DNA of 55,090 bases, taken from CAZQFV01 sp964592645 (GTDB lineage: Bacteria > Chloroflexota > Chloroflexia > DTKN01). The stretch spans positions 1-55,090 of the forward strand of contig CAZQFV010000026.1 in the NCBI GenBank assembly GCA_964592645.1, read 5' to 3'. The position numbers and the translations under genes were made by a program. Of the stretch, positions 16,940 to 25,561 are shown piece after piece. Position 1 is the first letter of the stretch, and each line of letters starts with the position of its first letter. The notes below the pieces were generated by a model that did no database searches, had not been told where the DNA came from, and saw only the letters and a program-made list of their open reading frames with translations.

Positions 16940-17758
16940 CTACGATAGCCCCTCCAAGAGGTCTTCCTCCGGCAGGACGGTTTCCACTCCCCGCGTCGCC
17001 GCCAGGGTAAAGAACTCGCTCCCCATGTGCTGGCGGCGGAACTCCGGCGGCATGTTCAGCCACGGATGGTTCGGCGGCAGCTGGGTGCGGTGGCAGCGCA
17101 GCGCCTGCACCTTGTGCTCCAGGTAGTCGCGGATGTCGATGGTCGTGGTGACGCGGTCCTCGGGGGTGCCGCGGCGGGCGATCTCCTCCTCGGAGGGCAT
17201 TTCGGTGATCAGCCCGGCCTCGAACATCGCCCTGCGGATGCGGATAAAGGTCTGGATCGAGACGGCCGTGTAGTAGAGCTTGCGCGGTGGGTTGGTTAGT
17301 TCCCCGGCGCGCTCCCAGGCCGCCACGGTGTGGCGGTGGATGGCCAGGTGGTCGGGATGGCCGTAGCCGCCCGTGGGGCCAAAGGTCAACACGACCTGGG
17401 GTTGGAACTCGCGGAACAGCTCCAGGATCTGCCCGACGACCTGTTCCGCAGCGGCCCCGCAGAAGGCGTTGGGGTGCTGGTTCTGGGGATCGCCGGCCAT
17501 GCCGGAGTCGCGGTAGCCCAGCAGTCGCAGCGTCTCGATCCCCATGGCGCGGCAGGCGCAGCGCAGTTCCGCTTCCCGCACCTGGCCCATATCCGCGGCC
17601 AGGTGCAGGCCCTCCTCGTGGACGATGCCGGCCTCGCCGCGGGTAGCCGTGGCCAGGATCACGCGGACCCCGCTGTGGGCGTACCGCGCCAGCGTGCCCC
17701 CCGTGGCAAACGACTCGTCGTCGGGGTGGGCGAAGAGGGCCATAAGGGTGGGCCGCAT
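16940..17758 (-). CDS. PIG-L / LmbE-family deacetylase
   Basis: 272-residue zinc N-deacetylase. The metal motif FAHPDDESFATGGT is at residue 8 and the third ligand motif GHPDHLAIHRH near 125. Family members remove acetyl groups from GlcNAc conjugates (for example in mycothiol, bacillithiol or glycolipid pathways). A C-terminal region with CHRTQLPPNHPWL resembles MshB/Mca-like proteins. The ATG at 17758 starts one base past the stop of the histidine kinase gene, so the two are translationally coupled. The true substrate is unknown. Confidence 0.87.
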   Translation of the reverse strand: MRPTLMALFAHPDDESFATGGTLARYAHSGVRVILATATRGEAGIVHEEGLHLAADMGQVREAELRCACRAMGIETLRLLGYRDSGMAGDPQNQHPNAFCGAAAEQVVGQILELFREFQPQVVLTFGPTGGYGHPDHLAIHRHTVAAWERAGELTNPPRKLYYTAVSIQTFIRIRRAMFEAGLITEMPSEEEIARRGTPEDRVTTTIDIRDYLEHKVQALRCHRTQLPPNHPWLNMPPEFRRQHMGSEFFTLAATRGVETVLPEEDLLEGLS

Positions 17759-17759
17759 T

Positions 17760-19106
17760 CTACATCCTCCCGGGCAACGACACCGCGAACACCATCCCCC
17801 CGCGGGGCCGGCTCTCCACCCGGACCTGGCCCCCGTGCATCTCGACGATGTAGCGGGTGACGGCCAGGCTGAGCCCCTCCCGCCCCAGCACGTAGGTGGG
17901 GGAAGAATCGGCGTGGAAGAAGAGATCAAAGATGCGTTCCTGCTGCTCGGTGGGGATGCCCCGCCCGGCCCCCTCCACGCGCACCAGCACCCCTTCGCCA
18001 TCCGGCTGCAGCTCCAGCCGCACCTCGCTGCCCTCGGGGCTGTCGCGGATGGCCGTCTCCAGCAGGTTCGTCAGCACCAACTTCAGGCTATCGCCGCTGC
18101 CCAGGATCAGCGGCAGGCCGGCCGCGGAATCGAGGCGGATCTGCACCTTGGCTTCCTCCAGCTCGGTCGAGACCTCCTCCACCGCCTGCTGGGCCACCAT
18201 GGACAGGTTGACCTCTTCCAGGTCGATGGGAATGCGCGTGATCCGCTGCAGGTAGATGATGTCGTCGACCAGTTGGGCCAACATGTCCACGTTCTTGGCC
18301 ATGATCTGCAGCACGTCGCGCACCTTGTCCTCGGGCAGGGCCAGGCCGGGGCTGAGCATCATCTGCAAGTACCCCTTGACGGGGGTCAGCGGCGTGCGCA
18401 GCTCGTGGGAGGCGGAGTAGACAAAGTCGGCCTTGAGGCGGTCCACGGCGCGGTACCAGCGCTCATAGATCGTGCGGCGCTCCTCCACCTCGTGGTGCAT
18501 ACGCTCGGCCTGGGCCAGGACGGCCAGGCCGCGGTTGTGCAGGCGGGCCAGGTAGAGCCCCAGGTAGCCGCTGATGGAGCCGGCGGCGGGGAAGAGCAGC
18601 ACCACGACCATAACGATCCAGGGTTCGGGGCGGACCGGGGAGAGGGCGTAGAGCAACGCATAGCTGCCGGAGGCCCCGGCGGCGACGGCGAGCCCGCCGA
18701 TGTAGCCGTGCATCAGGCCGGCGTAGATGATCGGCAGGTAGAAGAGGGGAAAGAGCGGGCTGGCCGCGCCGCAGGAGCCTCCATGCAGCAGCGTGACCAG
18801 GAAGGTGTCGACCAGGGGGATGATCCAGCGGTAGCGGCGGTCGTCCAGCAGCCCGCGCCGCTCCAGGTAGTAGGCGGCGGGCATGGAGAGCACGGCCAGG
18901 GCCAGCGTCGTCCAGAGCAGGGCCGGCCGCTGGGCCGGCAGGCGCGCCACCAGGAAGAGCAGGAGCAGCAGCAGGATCAGCACAGCCCGCAGCGGCAGAA
19001 AGGTCGGGGCTAGGCGCAGGGGGCGGTATTCCGGCAGCTCTTCGGCGGGTTCGGGCGGCTGCCGGCCGAGCAGTTGCTCGATGGTGGTGTGCTCATCGGT
19101 GGCCAT
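17760..19106 (-). CDS. Membrane sensor histidine kinase with divergent ATP site
   Basis: 448-residue protein. About six hydrophobic helices form the N-terminal sensor (VLILLLLLLFLVARL through VLLFPAAGSISGYLGLYL). The HisKA phospho-acceptor box SASHELRTPLTPVKGYL is intact at about residue 230. The ATPase domain is odd: the N box reads NLLETAIRDSPEG, with Thr in place of the usual second Asn, and the G1 box reads VEGAGRGIP, where the adenine-binding Asp is replaced by Gly. It may be a weak or non-catalytic kinase. ATG 19106 is preferred over 19115 because AGGGGA sits at a proper distance. It follows polA by 12 nt. No response regulator is adjacent. Confidence 0.85.
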   Translation of the reverse strand: MATDEHTTIEQLLGRQPPEPAEELPEYRPLRLAPTFLPLRAVLILLLLLLFLVARLPAQRPALLWTTLALAVLSMPAAYYLERRGLLDDRRYRWIIPLVDTFLVTLLHGGSCGAASPLFPLFYLPIIYAGLMHGYIGGLAVAAGASGSYALLYALSPVRPEPWIVMVVVLLFPAAGSISGYLGLYLARLHNRGLAVLAQAERMHHEVEERRTIYERWYRAVDRLKADFVYSASHELRTPLTPVKGYLQMMLSPGLALPEDKVRDVLQIMAKNVDMLAQLVDDIIYLQRITRIPIDLEEVNLSMVAQQAVEEVSTELEEAKVQIRLDSAAGLPLILGSGDSLKLVLTNLLETAIRDSPEGSEVRLELQPDGEGVLVRVEGAGRGIPTEQQERIFDLFFHADSSPTYVLGREGLSLAVTRYIVEMHGGQVRVESRPRGGMVFAVSLPGRM

Positions 19107-19118
19107 GCGGCACATCCC

Positions 19119-21950
19119 CTACTTCAGGTCTCCCCACGTGGCCCCCGTGTGCGCCTCGACCACCAGGGGGGCGTCCAGGGGGTAGGCCTTTTCCATGCAC
19201 TCCTTGACCAGCGGCACGGTGACATCCACCTCTCCCTGGGGCACTTCCAGGACTAGCTCGTCGTGCACCTGGAGCAGCATGCGGCTGCGCAGGCCGCGTT
19301 CCTGCAGGGCGCGGTACAGCCGCACCATGGCGATCTTGATGATGTCGGCGGCGGTGCCCTGGATCGGCATGTTGATCGCCTCGCGCTCCGCGGCCGAGCT
19401 GACGTTGCGGTTCTGGGAGCGCAGTTCGGGGATATAACGCCGCCGGCCCAGCGCCGTGGCCACGTAGCCGCGCTCCCGCCCCAGGCGCAGCGTTTCCTCG
19501 AAGTAGCGCTTGACCGCCGCGTAGCGGCCAAAGTAGGTGGCGATGAAGCGCGCCGCGGCCTCCTGCTCGATGCCCAGGCGCGCGGCTAGGCCGTACTCGC
19601 TCATCCCGTACATCAGCCCAAAGTTGACCGTCTTGGCCACGCGGCGCTGATCGGGCGTCACCTGCTCGTGGGGCACGCCGAAGAGGGTCTCGGCCGTGCT
19701 GGCGTGGATATCCTCGCCGTTGGCAAAGGCCTCCAGCAGGCCGGGGTCGCCGGAAAGGTGGGCCAGGATGCGCAGCTCCACCTGGGAATAGTCTGCCGAC
19801 AGGAGCACCCAGCCCGGTTCGGCGACAAAGGCGCGCCGGATCTTGCGCCCCTCCTCGGTGCGGATGGGGATGTTCTGCAGGTTGGGGTCGGAGGAGGAGA
19901 GCCGGCCGGTGGAGGTGATCGTCTGGTGGAACGACGTGTGCAGCCGCCCCGTCCGGCGGTTGACGAGCAGCGGCAGGGCATCCACGTAGGTGGACTTGAG
20001 CTTGCCCAGCTCGCGCTGCTTGAGGAGGGCCTCGACGATGGGGTGATGGGTCTGGGCCTGCAGCCGCTCCAGCACGTCGCCGGCCGTGGAGTAGCCGCCC
20101 GACTTGAGGCGGTAGGAGGCGCCGGTGGGCAGGCCCAACTCCTGGAAGAGGACCTGGCCGAGCTGCTGGGTGGAGTTGACGTTGAACTGCCGGCCGGCCG
20201 CCCGGTAGATCGTTTCCTCCAGTTGCCGGAGCGCCTCCTGCAGCGAGCGGGACATCTCCTGCAAGAAGGCGGTGTCCAGGGCGATGCCGACGCGCTCCAT
20301 CTCGCGCAGTACCTCGGTCAGCGGCATCTCGATGTCCCGGAAGAGGGCCACCATGCCCTTTTCTTCCAGCATGGGGGCCAAGACATCGCGCAGCCGGTAG
20401 GTCATGTCGGCGTCGGCGCAGGAGTAGGGGCCGGCCTCGGCGATGGGTACATAGTCGAAGGTGCGCTGGGCCTTGCCCTTGCCCAGGAGCTCGCCGATCT
20501 CGCGCATCTGTACGCCGAGGTACTGAAAGGCCAGTCCCTTCAGGCTGACCGAGGACCGCGTCCGGGCCGTGGGCGAATAGCCGGCCGGACCTTCCCCTTC
20601 CTCCGTCAGTTCAGAGCGCGTGCTCACCAGGTGGCCGGCAATCATCGTGTCGAAGTCGACCCCGCGCACTTCCAGGCCATGCTCGGACAGCACCAGGGTG
20701 TCGAACTTGGCGTGGTGGGCGATTTTGGGCACGGCCGCGTCGCCCAGCAGCGGGGCGAGCCTGTCCCGCACCTGTTCCCAGGGCAGTTGGCCCGGCAGTC
20801 GTGTGCCGTCCGGGGCGCGATGGTGCAGGGGGATATACCAGGCCCGGCCGCCGGCCGCCCCGCAGGAAAGGCCCACCAGCTCCGCTTCCAGCGGTTGCAC
20901 CGCGGTGGTCTCGGTGTCGAAGGAGAAGGGACCCCGCCCCAGCGCGGCCAGCATTGCCTCCAGGGCGGGGAGGTCCTGGACGATGGCATACCCGGCGGGG
21001 GCAGCCGGCGCCTCGGCGGCCGGCCCCTCGCCAAAGAGGGGGAGCTGGCGGGCCGCCCCGGACGGGGCCGGCGGCGCCTCGGCCGGCTGCCCCAGGAAAC
21101 GGGTCAGCAGGCTGCGGAACTCTAGCTCGCGGAACAACTTGATCACCGCCTCGCGGTCATAGTCCCCGAAGCGGCGCGCCAGGTCCAGCTTCACCGGCAC
21201 CGTGGTGACGATGGTCGCCAGCTCCTTGCTCAGGCGGGCCTGCTCGCGGCACTCCTCGAGCGCCTTGCGGTAGCGCGGGGCGATCTCCTCCAGGTGGGCG
21301 TAGACCTCCTCCAGGGAGCCGTAGCGCTGCACCAGCTCGAGGGCCGTCTTCTCGCCGATGCCGGTGACGCCGGGGATATTGTCGGAGGGGTCGCCCTTGA
21401 GGGCCTTGTAGTCGATGAGCTGGCGCGGATCGAAGCCGTAGCGTTCGCGGACCGCGGCCGGGTCGTAGTGCACCGGCTCGGAGTAGCGTTTCCCGGGCAC
21501 GAGGACGTGGACATGCTCGTCGACGAGCTGCAGGGCGTCGGCGTCGCCGGTGACGATGAGCGTCTGTAGGCCGGCCTCCGTCGCCTGCCGGGCCAGCGTC
21601 CCGATCAGGTCGTCGGCCTCGAAGCCCTCGTGGGTGTAGGTGGGGATGCCCAGGGCCTGCAGCACCTCCTCGGTGCGCCGCACCTGGGGGCGCAGGTCGT
21701 CGGGCATCTTGGCGCGATGGGCCTTGTACCCGGGGTAACGCTCGTGGCGAAAGGTCGTTCCCCGGTCGAAGCAGACGATGACGTGATCGGGTTTCTCCTC
21801 GGCCAGCACCTTGAGCAGCGTGGAGAGGAAGCCAAAGATGGCGTTGGTCGATTCGCCGCTGGCGGTGACCATGGTGGCCGGCAGGGCATGGTAGGCCCGG
21901 TAGAGCAGGGCATGGCCGTCGATGAGCACCAGCTTTCGCGGAGCGGACAT
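19119..21950 (-). CDS. polA: DNA polymerase I
   Basis: 943-residue full-length polymerase. The 5'-nuclease domain (1-290) starts with LVLIDGHALLYRAYHALP and has GDPSDNIPGVTGIGEKTA. The 3'-5' exonuclease keeps its acidic pair (FSFDTETT, about residue 338), so proofreading is likely. Polymerase motif A is SADYSQVELRILAHLSGD, motif B RRVAKTVNFGLMYGMS and motif C QVHDELVLEVP. It acts in repair and Okazaki-fragment processing. ATG 21950 follows AAAGGAG. It leads a minus-strand run polA - histidine kinase - PIG-L with 1-12 nt gaps. Its promoter lies at 21984-22012. Confidence 0.97.
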   Translation of the reverse strand: MSAPRKLVLIDGHALLYRAYHALPATMVTASGESTNAIFGFLSTLLKVLAEEKPDHVIVCFDRGTTFRHERYPGYKAHRAKMPDDLRPQVRRTEEVLQALGIPTYTHEGFEADDLIGTLARQATEAGLQTLIVTGDADALQLVDEHVHVLVPGKRYSEPVHYDPAAVRERYGFDPRQLIDYKALKGDPSDNIPGVTGIGEKTALELVQRYGSLEEVYAHLEEIAPRYRKALEECREQARLSKELATIVTTVPVKLDLARRFGDYDREAVIKLFRELEFRSLLTRFLGQPAEAPPAPSGAARQLPLFGEGPAAEAPAAPAGYAIVQDLPALEAMLAALGRGPFSFDTETTAVQPLEAELVGLSCGAAGGRAWYIPLHHRAPDGTRLPGQLPWEQVRDRLAPLLGDAAVPKIAHHAKFDTLVLSEHGLEVRGVDFDTMIAGHLVSTRSELTEEGEGPAGYSPTARTRSSVSLKGLAFQYLGVQMREIGELLGKGKAQRTFDYVPIAEAGPYSCADADMTYRLRDVLAPMLEEKGMVALFRDIEMPLTEVLREMERVGIALDTAFLQEMSRSLQEALRQLEETIYRAAGRQFNVNSTQQLGQVLFQELGLPTGASYRLKSGGYSTAGDVLERLQAQTHHPIVEALLKQRELGKLKSTYVDALPLLVNRRTGRLHTSFHQTITSTGRLSSSDPNLQNIPIRTEEGRKIRRAFVAEPGWVLLSADYSQVELRILAHLSGDPGLLEAFANGEDIHASTAETLFGVPHEQVTPDQRRVAKTVNFGLMYGMSEYGLAARLGIEQEAAARFIATYFGRYAAVKRYFEETLRLGRERGYVATALGRRRYIPELRSQNRNVSSAAEREAINMPIQGTAADIIKIAMVRLYRALQERGLRSRMLLQVHDELVLEVPQGEVDVTVPLVKECMEKAYPLDAPLVVEAHTGATWGDLK

Positions 21951-21983
21951 GGAGATCGACTCCTTTAGATCCGTGCTGGGGCC

Positions 21984-22012
21984 ATTTTACTACAAGCGAT
22001 TGTGGGATGCAA
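21984..22012 (-). promoter_or_regulatory. Sigma70-type promoter for polA operon
   Basis: On the minus strand: TTGCAT, a 17-nt spacer and TAAAAT. It is back-to-back with the plus-strand promoter at 22018-22046, so their -35 elements are only about 6 nt apart. Confidence 0.65.
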
Positions 22013-22017
22013 ACGAA

Positions 22018-22046
22018 TTGCGCTTTGGCCCCCCTTTTGGTAAAAT
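22018..22046 (+). promoter_or_regulatory. Sigma70-type promoter for transporter gene
   Basis: TTGCGC at 22018-22023, a 17-nt spacer and TAAAAT at 22041-22046. It would drive the AspT/YidE-type gene with a leader of about 30 nt. Confidence 0.6.
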
Positions 22047-22082
22047 GGCCCTGTGTTTCGGTGGCGGTGAAATGGGGTATCC

Positions 22083-23711
22083 ATGACGCTCGGCGATTTC
22101 CTGTCCAACCCGCTGCTCGTCCTACTGGCTATCCTGACCGTCGGCTACGTGGCCGGCCGGATCTCGATCCGCGGCGTCTCCTTGGGCACGGCCGGGGTGC
22201 TCTTCGTGGCCCTGGCGGCCGGCCATTTCGGCCTGCGCGTGCCCAAGGAAGTGATGGACCTGGGGCTGCTCCTCTTCGCCTACACGGTGGGGCTGCAGGC
22301 CGGCCCCCGTTTCTTCCGCACCTTTCGCCGGGAAGGCGTCCAGGCCCTGGTGGTCGGACTGGGCACCGTGGGGCTGGCCGCAGTGGCCGCTGTCGGCGTG
22401 GCCTGGGCCATGGGGCTGTCGTTCGACCTGGCCAGCGGGCTGTACGCCGGGGCGCTCACCTGCACGCCGGCCCTGGCGGCGGCGGTGGAGATGGTGGAGC
22501 GGGTGGCGCCGGGGCAGGCGATGGTGCCCTCCGTGGGCTACGGGCTGGCCTACCCGCTGGCCGAAGTTTCCGTGATCCTCCTGGTGCAGCTGCTGCCGCG
22601 GCTGCTGCGGCGCGACCTGCGGGCCGAGGAGCGACGCTGGCAGGCGGAGCAGGCGGTGGAGACGCCGCCGCTGGAGGTCAAGCAGTACCGTGTGACCAAC
22701 CCCAACTGCGACGGCAAGACGCTGCGCGAGATCAATCCCGGCCGCATGAGCCAGGCCAATGTCTCGCGGGTGCGGCACGAGGGCCGCGTCTTAGCGGCCA
22801 CGCCGGACGTGGCGCTACACCTGGGCGACGTGGTGATGGCGGTGGGGCCGGCCGGCGAGCTGGACAAGCTGCGCCTGGTGCTGGGCGAGGAGACGCAGGT
22901 GCCGATGGAGAGCGGCACGAGCGTAGTCGCCCAGGAGGTGATCGTCACGGAGGGGGCCTCGGCCGGCAAGCGCCTGGCCGAGCTGCACGTGCGCGAGCGC
23001 TACGGGGTGGTGATCACCCGCCTGCGGCGGCAGGGGCTGGAGCTGACGCCGACGGGCGGGATGACGCTGGAGATCGGCGACAGCCTGAGCGTGGTCGGCG
23101 AGCGGGCGGCGGTGGAGGAGTTTGCCCAGCGGGTCGGCGGGGAGCGGCGCCGGCTGGAGGAGACGCGTTTCGTGCCCTTTTTCCTAGGGCTGTTGCTGGG
23201 CGTGGCCGTGGGGGTGATCCCCATCCCCCTGCCCAACGGGCTGACGATCCGCCTGGGGCCGGCCGGGGGGGCTTTTCTGGTCAGCCTGGTGTTGGGGCAC
23301 TTTGGGCGGATCGGCCCGCTGCGCCTGTATATGCCCTCGGCGGCGCGGCAGTTCGCCCGCGAGCTCGGCCTGATGCTCTTCCTGGCCGGGGCCGGCACCA
23401 GCGCCGGGGCGCAGTTGGTGAGCGTGCTGCAGCAGCAGGGCTGGCAGTTGGTGCTGGGCGGGGCCGTGATCACCTTCGTGGCCATCGGGGTGGGTCTGCT
23501 GCTGACACTGGTGGTCTATCGCCTGCCGCTGCTGGCCGCGCTGGGCGAGCTGTGTGCCGCCATGACCAACCCGCCGGCCCTGTCGGCCACGGCCGCCCAG
23601 ACCGAGACCGACATGCCCACCCTGGCCTATGCCGGCGTCTACCCGGCGGGCCTGATCTTCAAGATTGTGCTGGCCCAGGTGCTGGTGGAGGTGTTGCGGG
23701 CGGTGCTTTGA
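22083..23711 (+). CDS. AspT/YidE-type transporter with TrkA-C domains
   Basis: 542-residue membrane protein with the duplicated permease domain of the aspartate:alanine exchanger (AspT/YidE) family. The N-terminal half is VGYVAGRISIRGVSLGTAGVLFVALAAGHFG and GLLLFAYTVGLQAGPRFF. The centre (about residues 200-360) holds two TrkA-C/RCK-C-like regulatory domains (VKQYRVTNPNCDGKTLREI and VIVTEGASAGKRLAELHVRERYGV). The second permease half is LVLGHFGRIGPLRLYMPSAARQFARELGLMLFLAGAGTSAG. It should exchange carboxylates or similar anions across the membrane; substrate is not predictable. ATG 22083 has only a weak ribosome-binding site. Confidence 0.85.
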   Translation: MTLGDFLSNPLLVLLAILTVGYVAGRISIRGVSLGTAGVLFVALAAGHFGLRVPKEVMDLGLLLFAYTVGLQAGPRFFRTFRREGVQALVVGLGTVGLAAVAAVGVAWAMGLSFDLASGLYAGALTCTPALAAAVEMVERVAPGQAMVPSVGYGLAYPLAEVSVILLVQLLPRLLRRDLRAEERRWQAEQAVETPPLEVKQYRVTNPNCDGKTLREINPGRMSQANVSRVRHEGRVLAATPDVALHLGDVVMAVGPAGELDKLRLVLGEETQVPMESGTSVVAQEVIVTEGASAGKRLAELHVRERYGVVITRLRRQGLELTPTGGMTLEIGDSLSVVGERAAVEEFAQRVGGERRRLEETRFVPFFLGLLLGVAVGVIPIPLPNGLTIRLGPAGGAFLVSLVLGHFGRIGPLRLYMPSAARQFARELGLMLFLAGAGTSAGAQLVSVLQQQGWQLVLGGAVITFVAIGVGLLLTLVVYRLPLLAALGELCAAMTNPPALSATAAQTETDMPTLAYAGVYPAGLIFKIVLAQVLVEVLRAVL

Positions 23712-23777
23712 GCTCGGAGGCATGTCAAAAGGATCCGGGTGCCTTTTATGAGATGACTTCGCCATCAGGAGGTATGG

Positions 23778-24971
<1,194 letters not shown>

Positions 24972-24985
24972 CGAAAAAGGCCCAC

Positions 24986-25014
24986 TTGACAGAAAACGAT
25001 TTGTGTGGTATAAA
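24986..25014 (+). promoter_or_regulatory. Consensus sigma70 promoter of the cold-shock gene
   Basis: TTGACA at 24986-24991, exactly 17 nt, TATAAA at 25009-25014. It is one of the best matches in the window. The transcript would begin near 25021, giving an untranslated leader of about 168 nt. Confidence 0.85.
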
Positions 25015-25020
25015 TACAGG

Positions 25021-25188
25021 CGTGGGTAAAGCAGGTGTGCAACTTCAGGTTTGACGTAACGGTCCCGAAGGAACGCAACCAGAGCCTTCGGGGCTTTTTA
25101 CTATACCTGTAGTTGGCTCCCTGTTTGGCCCGGATTGGCAAGGCCCGGCCTGTAAGCCGGGGATAGTGTTCCAAGGAGGAACAAGCAA
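25021..25188 (+). promoter_or_regulatory. Long 5' leader of cold-shock gene with hairpin
   Basis: The 168-nt leader contains a perfect 8-bp stem CCCGAAGG (25064-25071) / CCTTCGGG (25085-25092) with a 13-nt loop, followed by GCTTTTTA. This is terminator-like but lies inside the leader. Long structured leaders are known for cspA-type genes, where they act as RNA thermosensors or control stability. Whether this one attenuates transcription or senses temperature is inference. Confidence 0.65.
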
Positions 25189-25404
25189 ATGCGTGAGCGC
25201 GGTCAGGTCAAGTGGTTCAACAGCGGCAAGGGCTACGGGTTCATCTCCCGCGAGCAGGGTGGCGACGTCTTCGTTCACTTCTCGGCCATCCAGGGCGGTG
25301 GGTTCCGCACCCTGGAAGAGGGCGAGCTGGTCGAGTTCGATGTCGAGCAGAGCCCCAAGGGCCCCCAGGCCACCAACGTGACGCGGCTGGGGCAGGCCGG
25401 TTAG
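25189..25404 (+). CDS. csp: Cold-shock domain protein
   Basis: 71-residue single-domain OB-fold protein. RNP1 (GKGYGFISRE) and RNP2 (DVFVHFSAI) single-strand nucleic-acid-binding motifs are intact, and the protein starts with the usual GQVKWFN. It acts as an RNA chaperone. ATG 25189 follows AAGGAGGAA. It is monocistronic: strong promoter upstream, hairpin terminator after. Confidence 0.96.
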   Translation: MRERGQVKWFNSGKGYGFISREQGGDVFVHFSAIQGGGFRTLEEGELVEFDVEQSPKGPQATNVTRLGQAG

Positions 25405-25437
25405 CGCCTGTCCGTAGACGATGTCCTGAACCTAAAC

Positions 25438-25469
25438 GAGGCGGCACCCCGACAAGGCGGTGCCGCCTC
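25438..25469 (+). terminator. Strong hairpin after cold-shock gene
   Basis: An 11-bp perfect stem, GAGGCGGCACC (25438-25448) with GGTGCCGCCTC (25459-25469), loop of 10 nt. No T tract follows, so termination may be incomplete or factor-assisted. Confidence 0.6.
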
Positions 25470-25474
25470 GCCAC

Positions 25475-25503
25475 TTGTACAAATCCCCCTTTTGCGGTAC
25501 AAT
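25475..25503 (+). promoter_or_regulatory. Sigma70-type promoter for sat-cysC
   Basis: TTGTAC at 25475-25480, a 17-nt spacer and TACAAT at 25498-25503, directly after the terminator hairpin. Confidence 0.65.
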
Positions 25504-25561
25504 AGGGCGGCGTTGGGGCGGACAGATTCGTCCGCCTCACTCTTGCGTCAGGAGAAAATGG

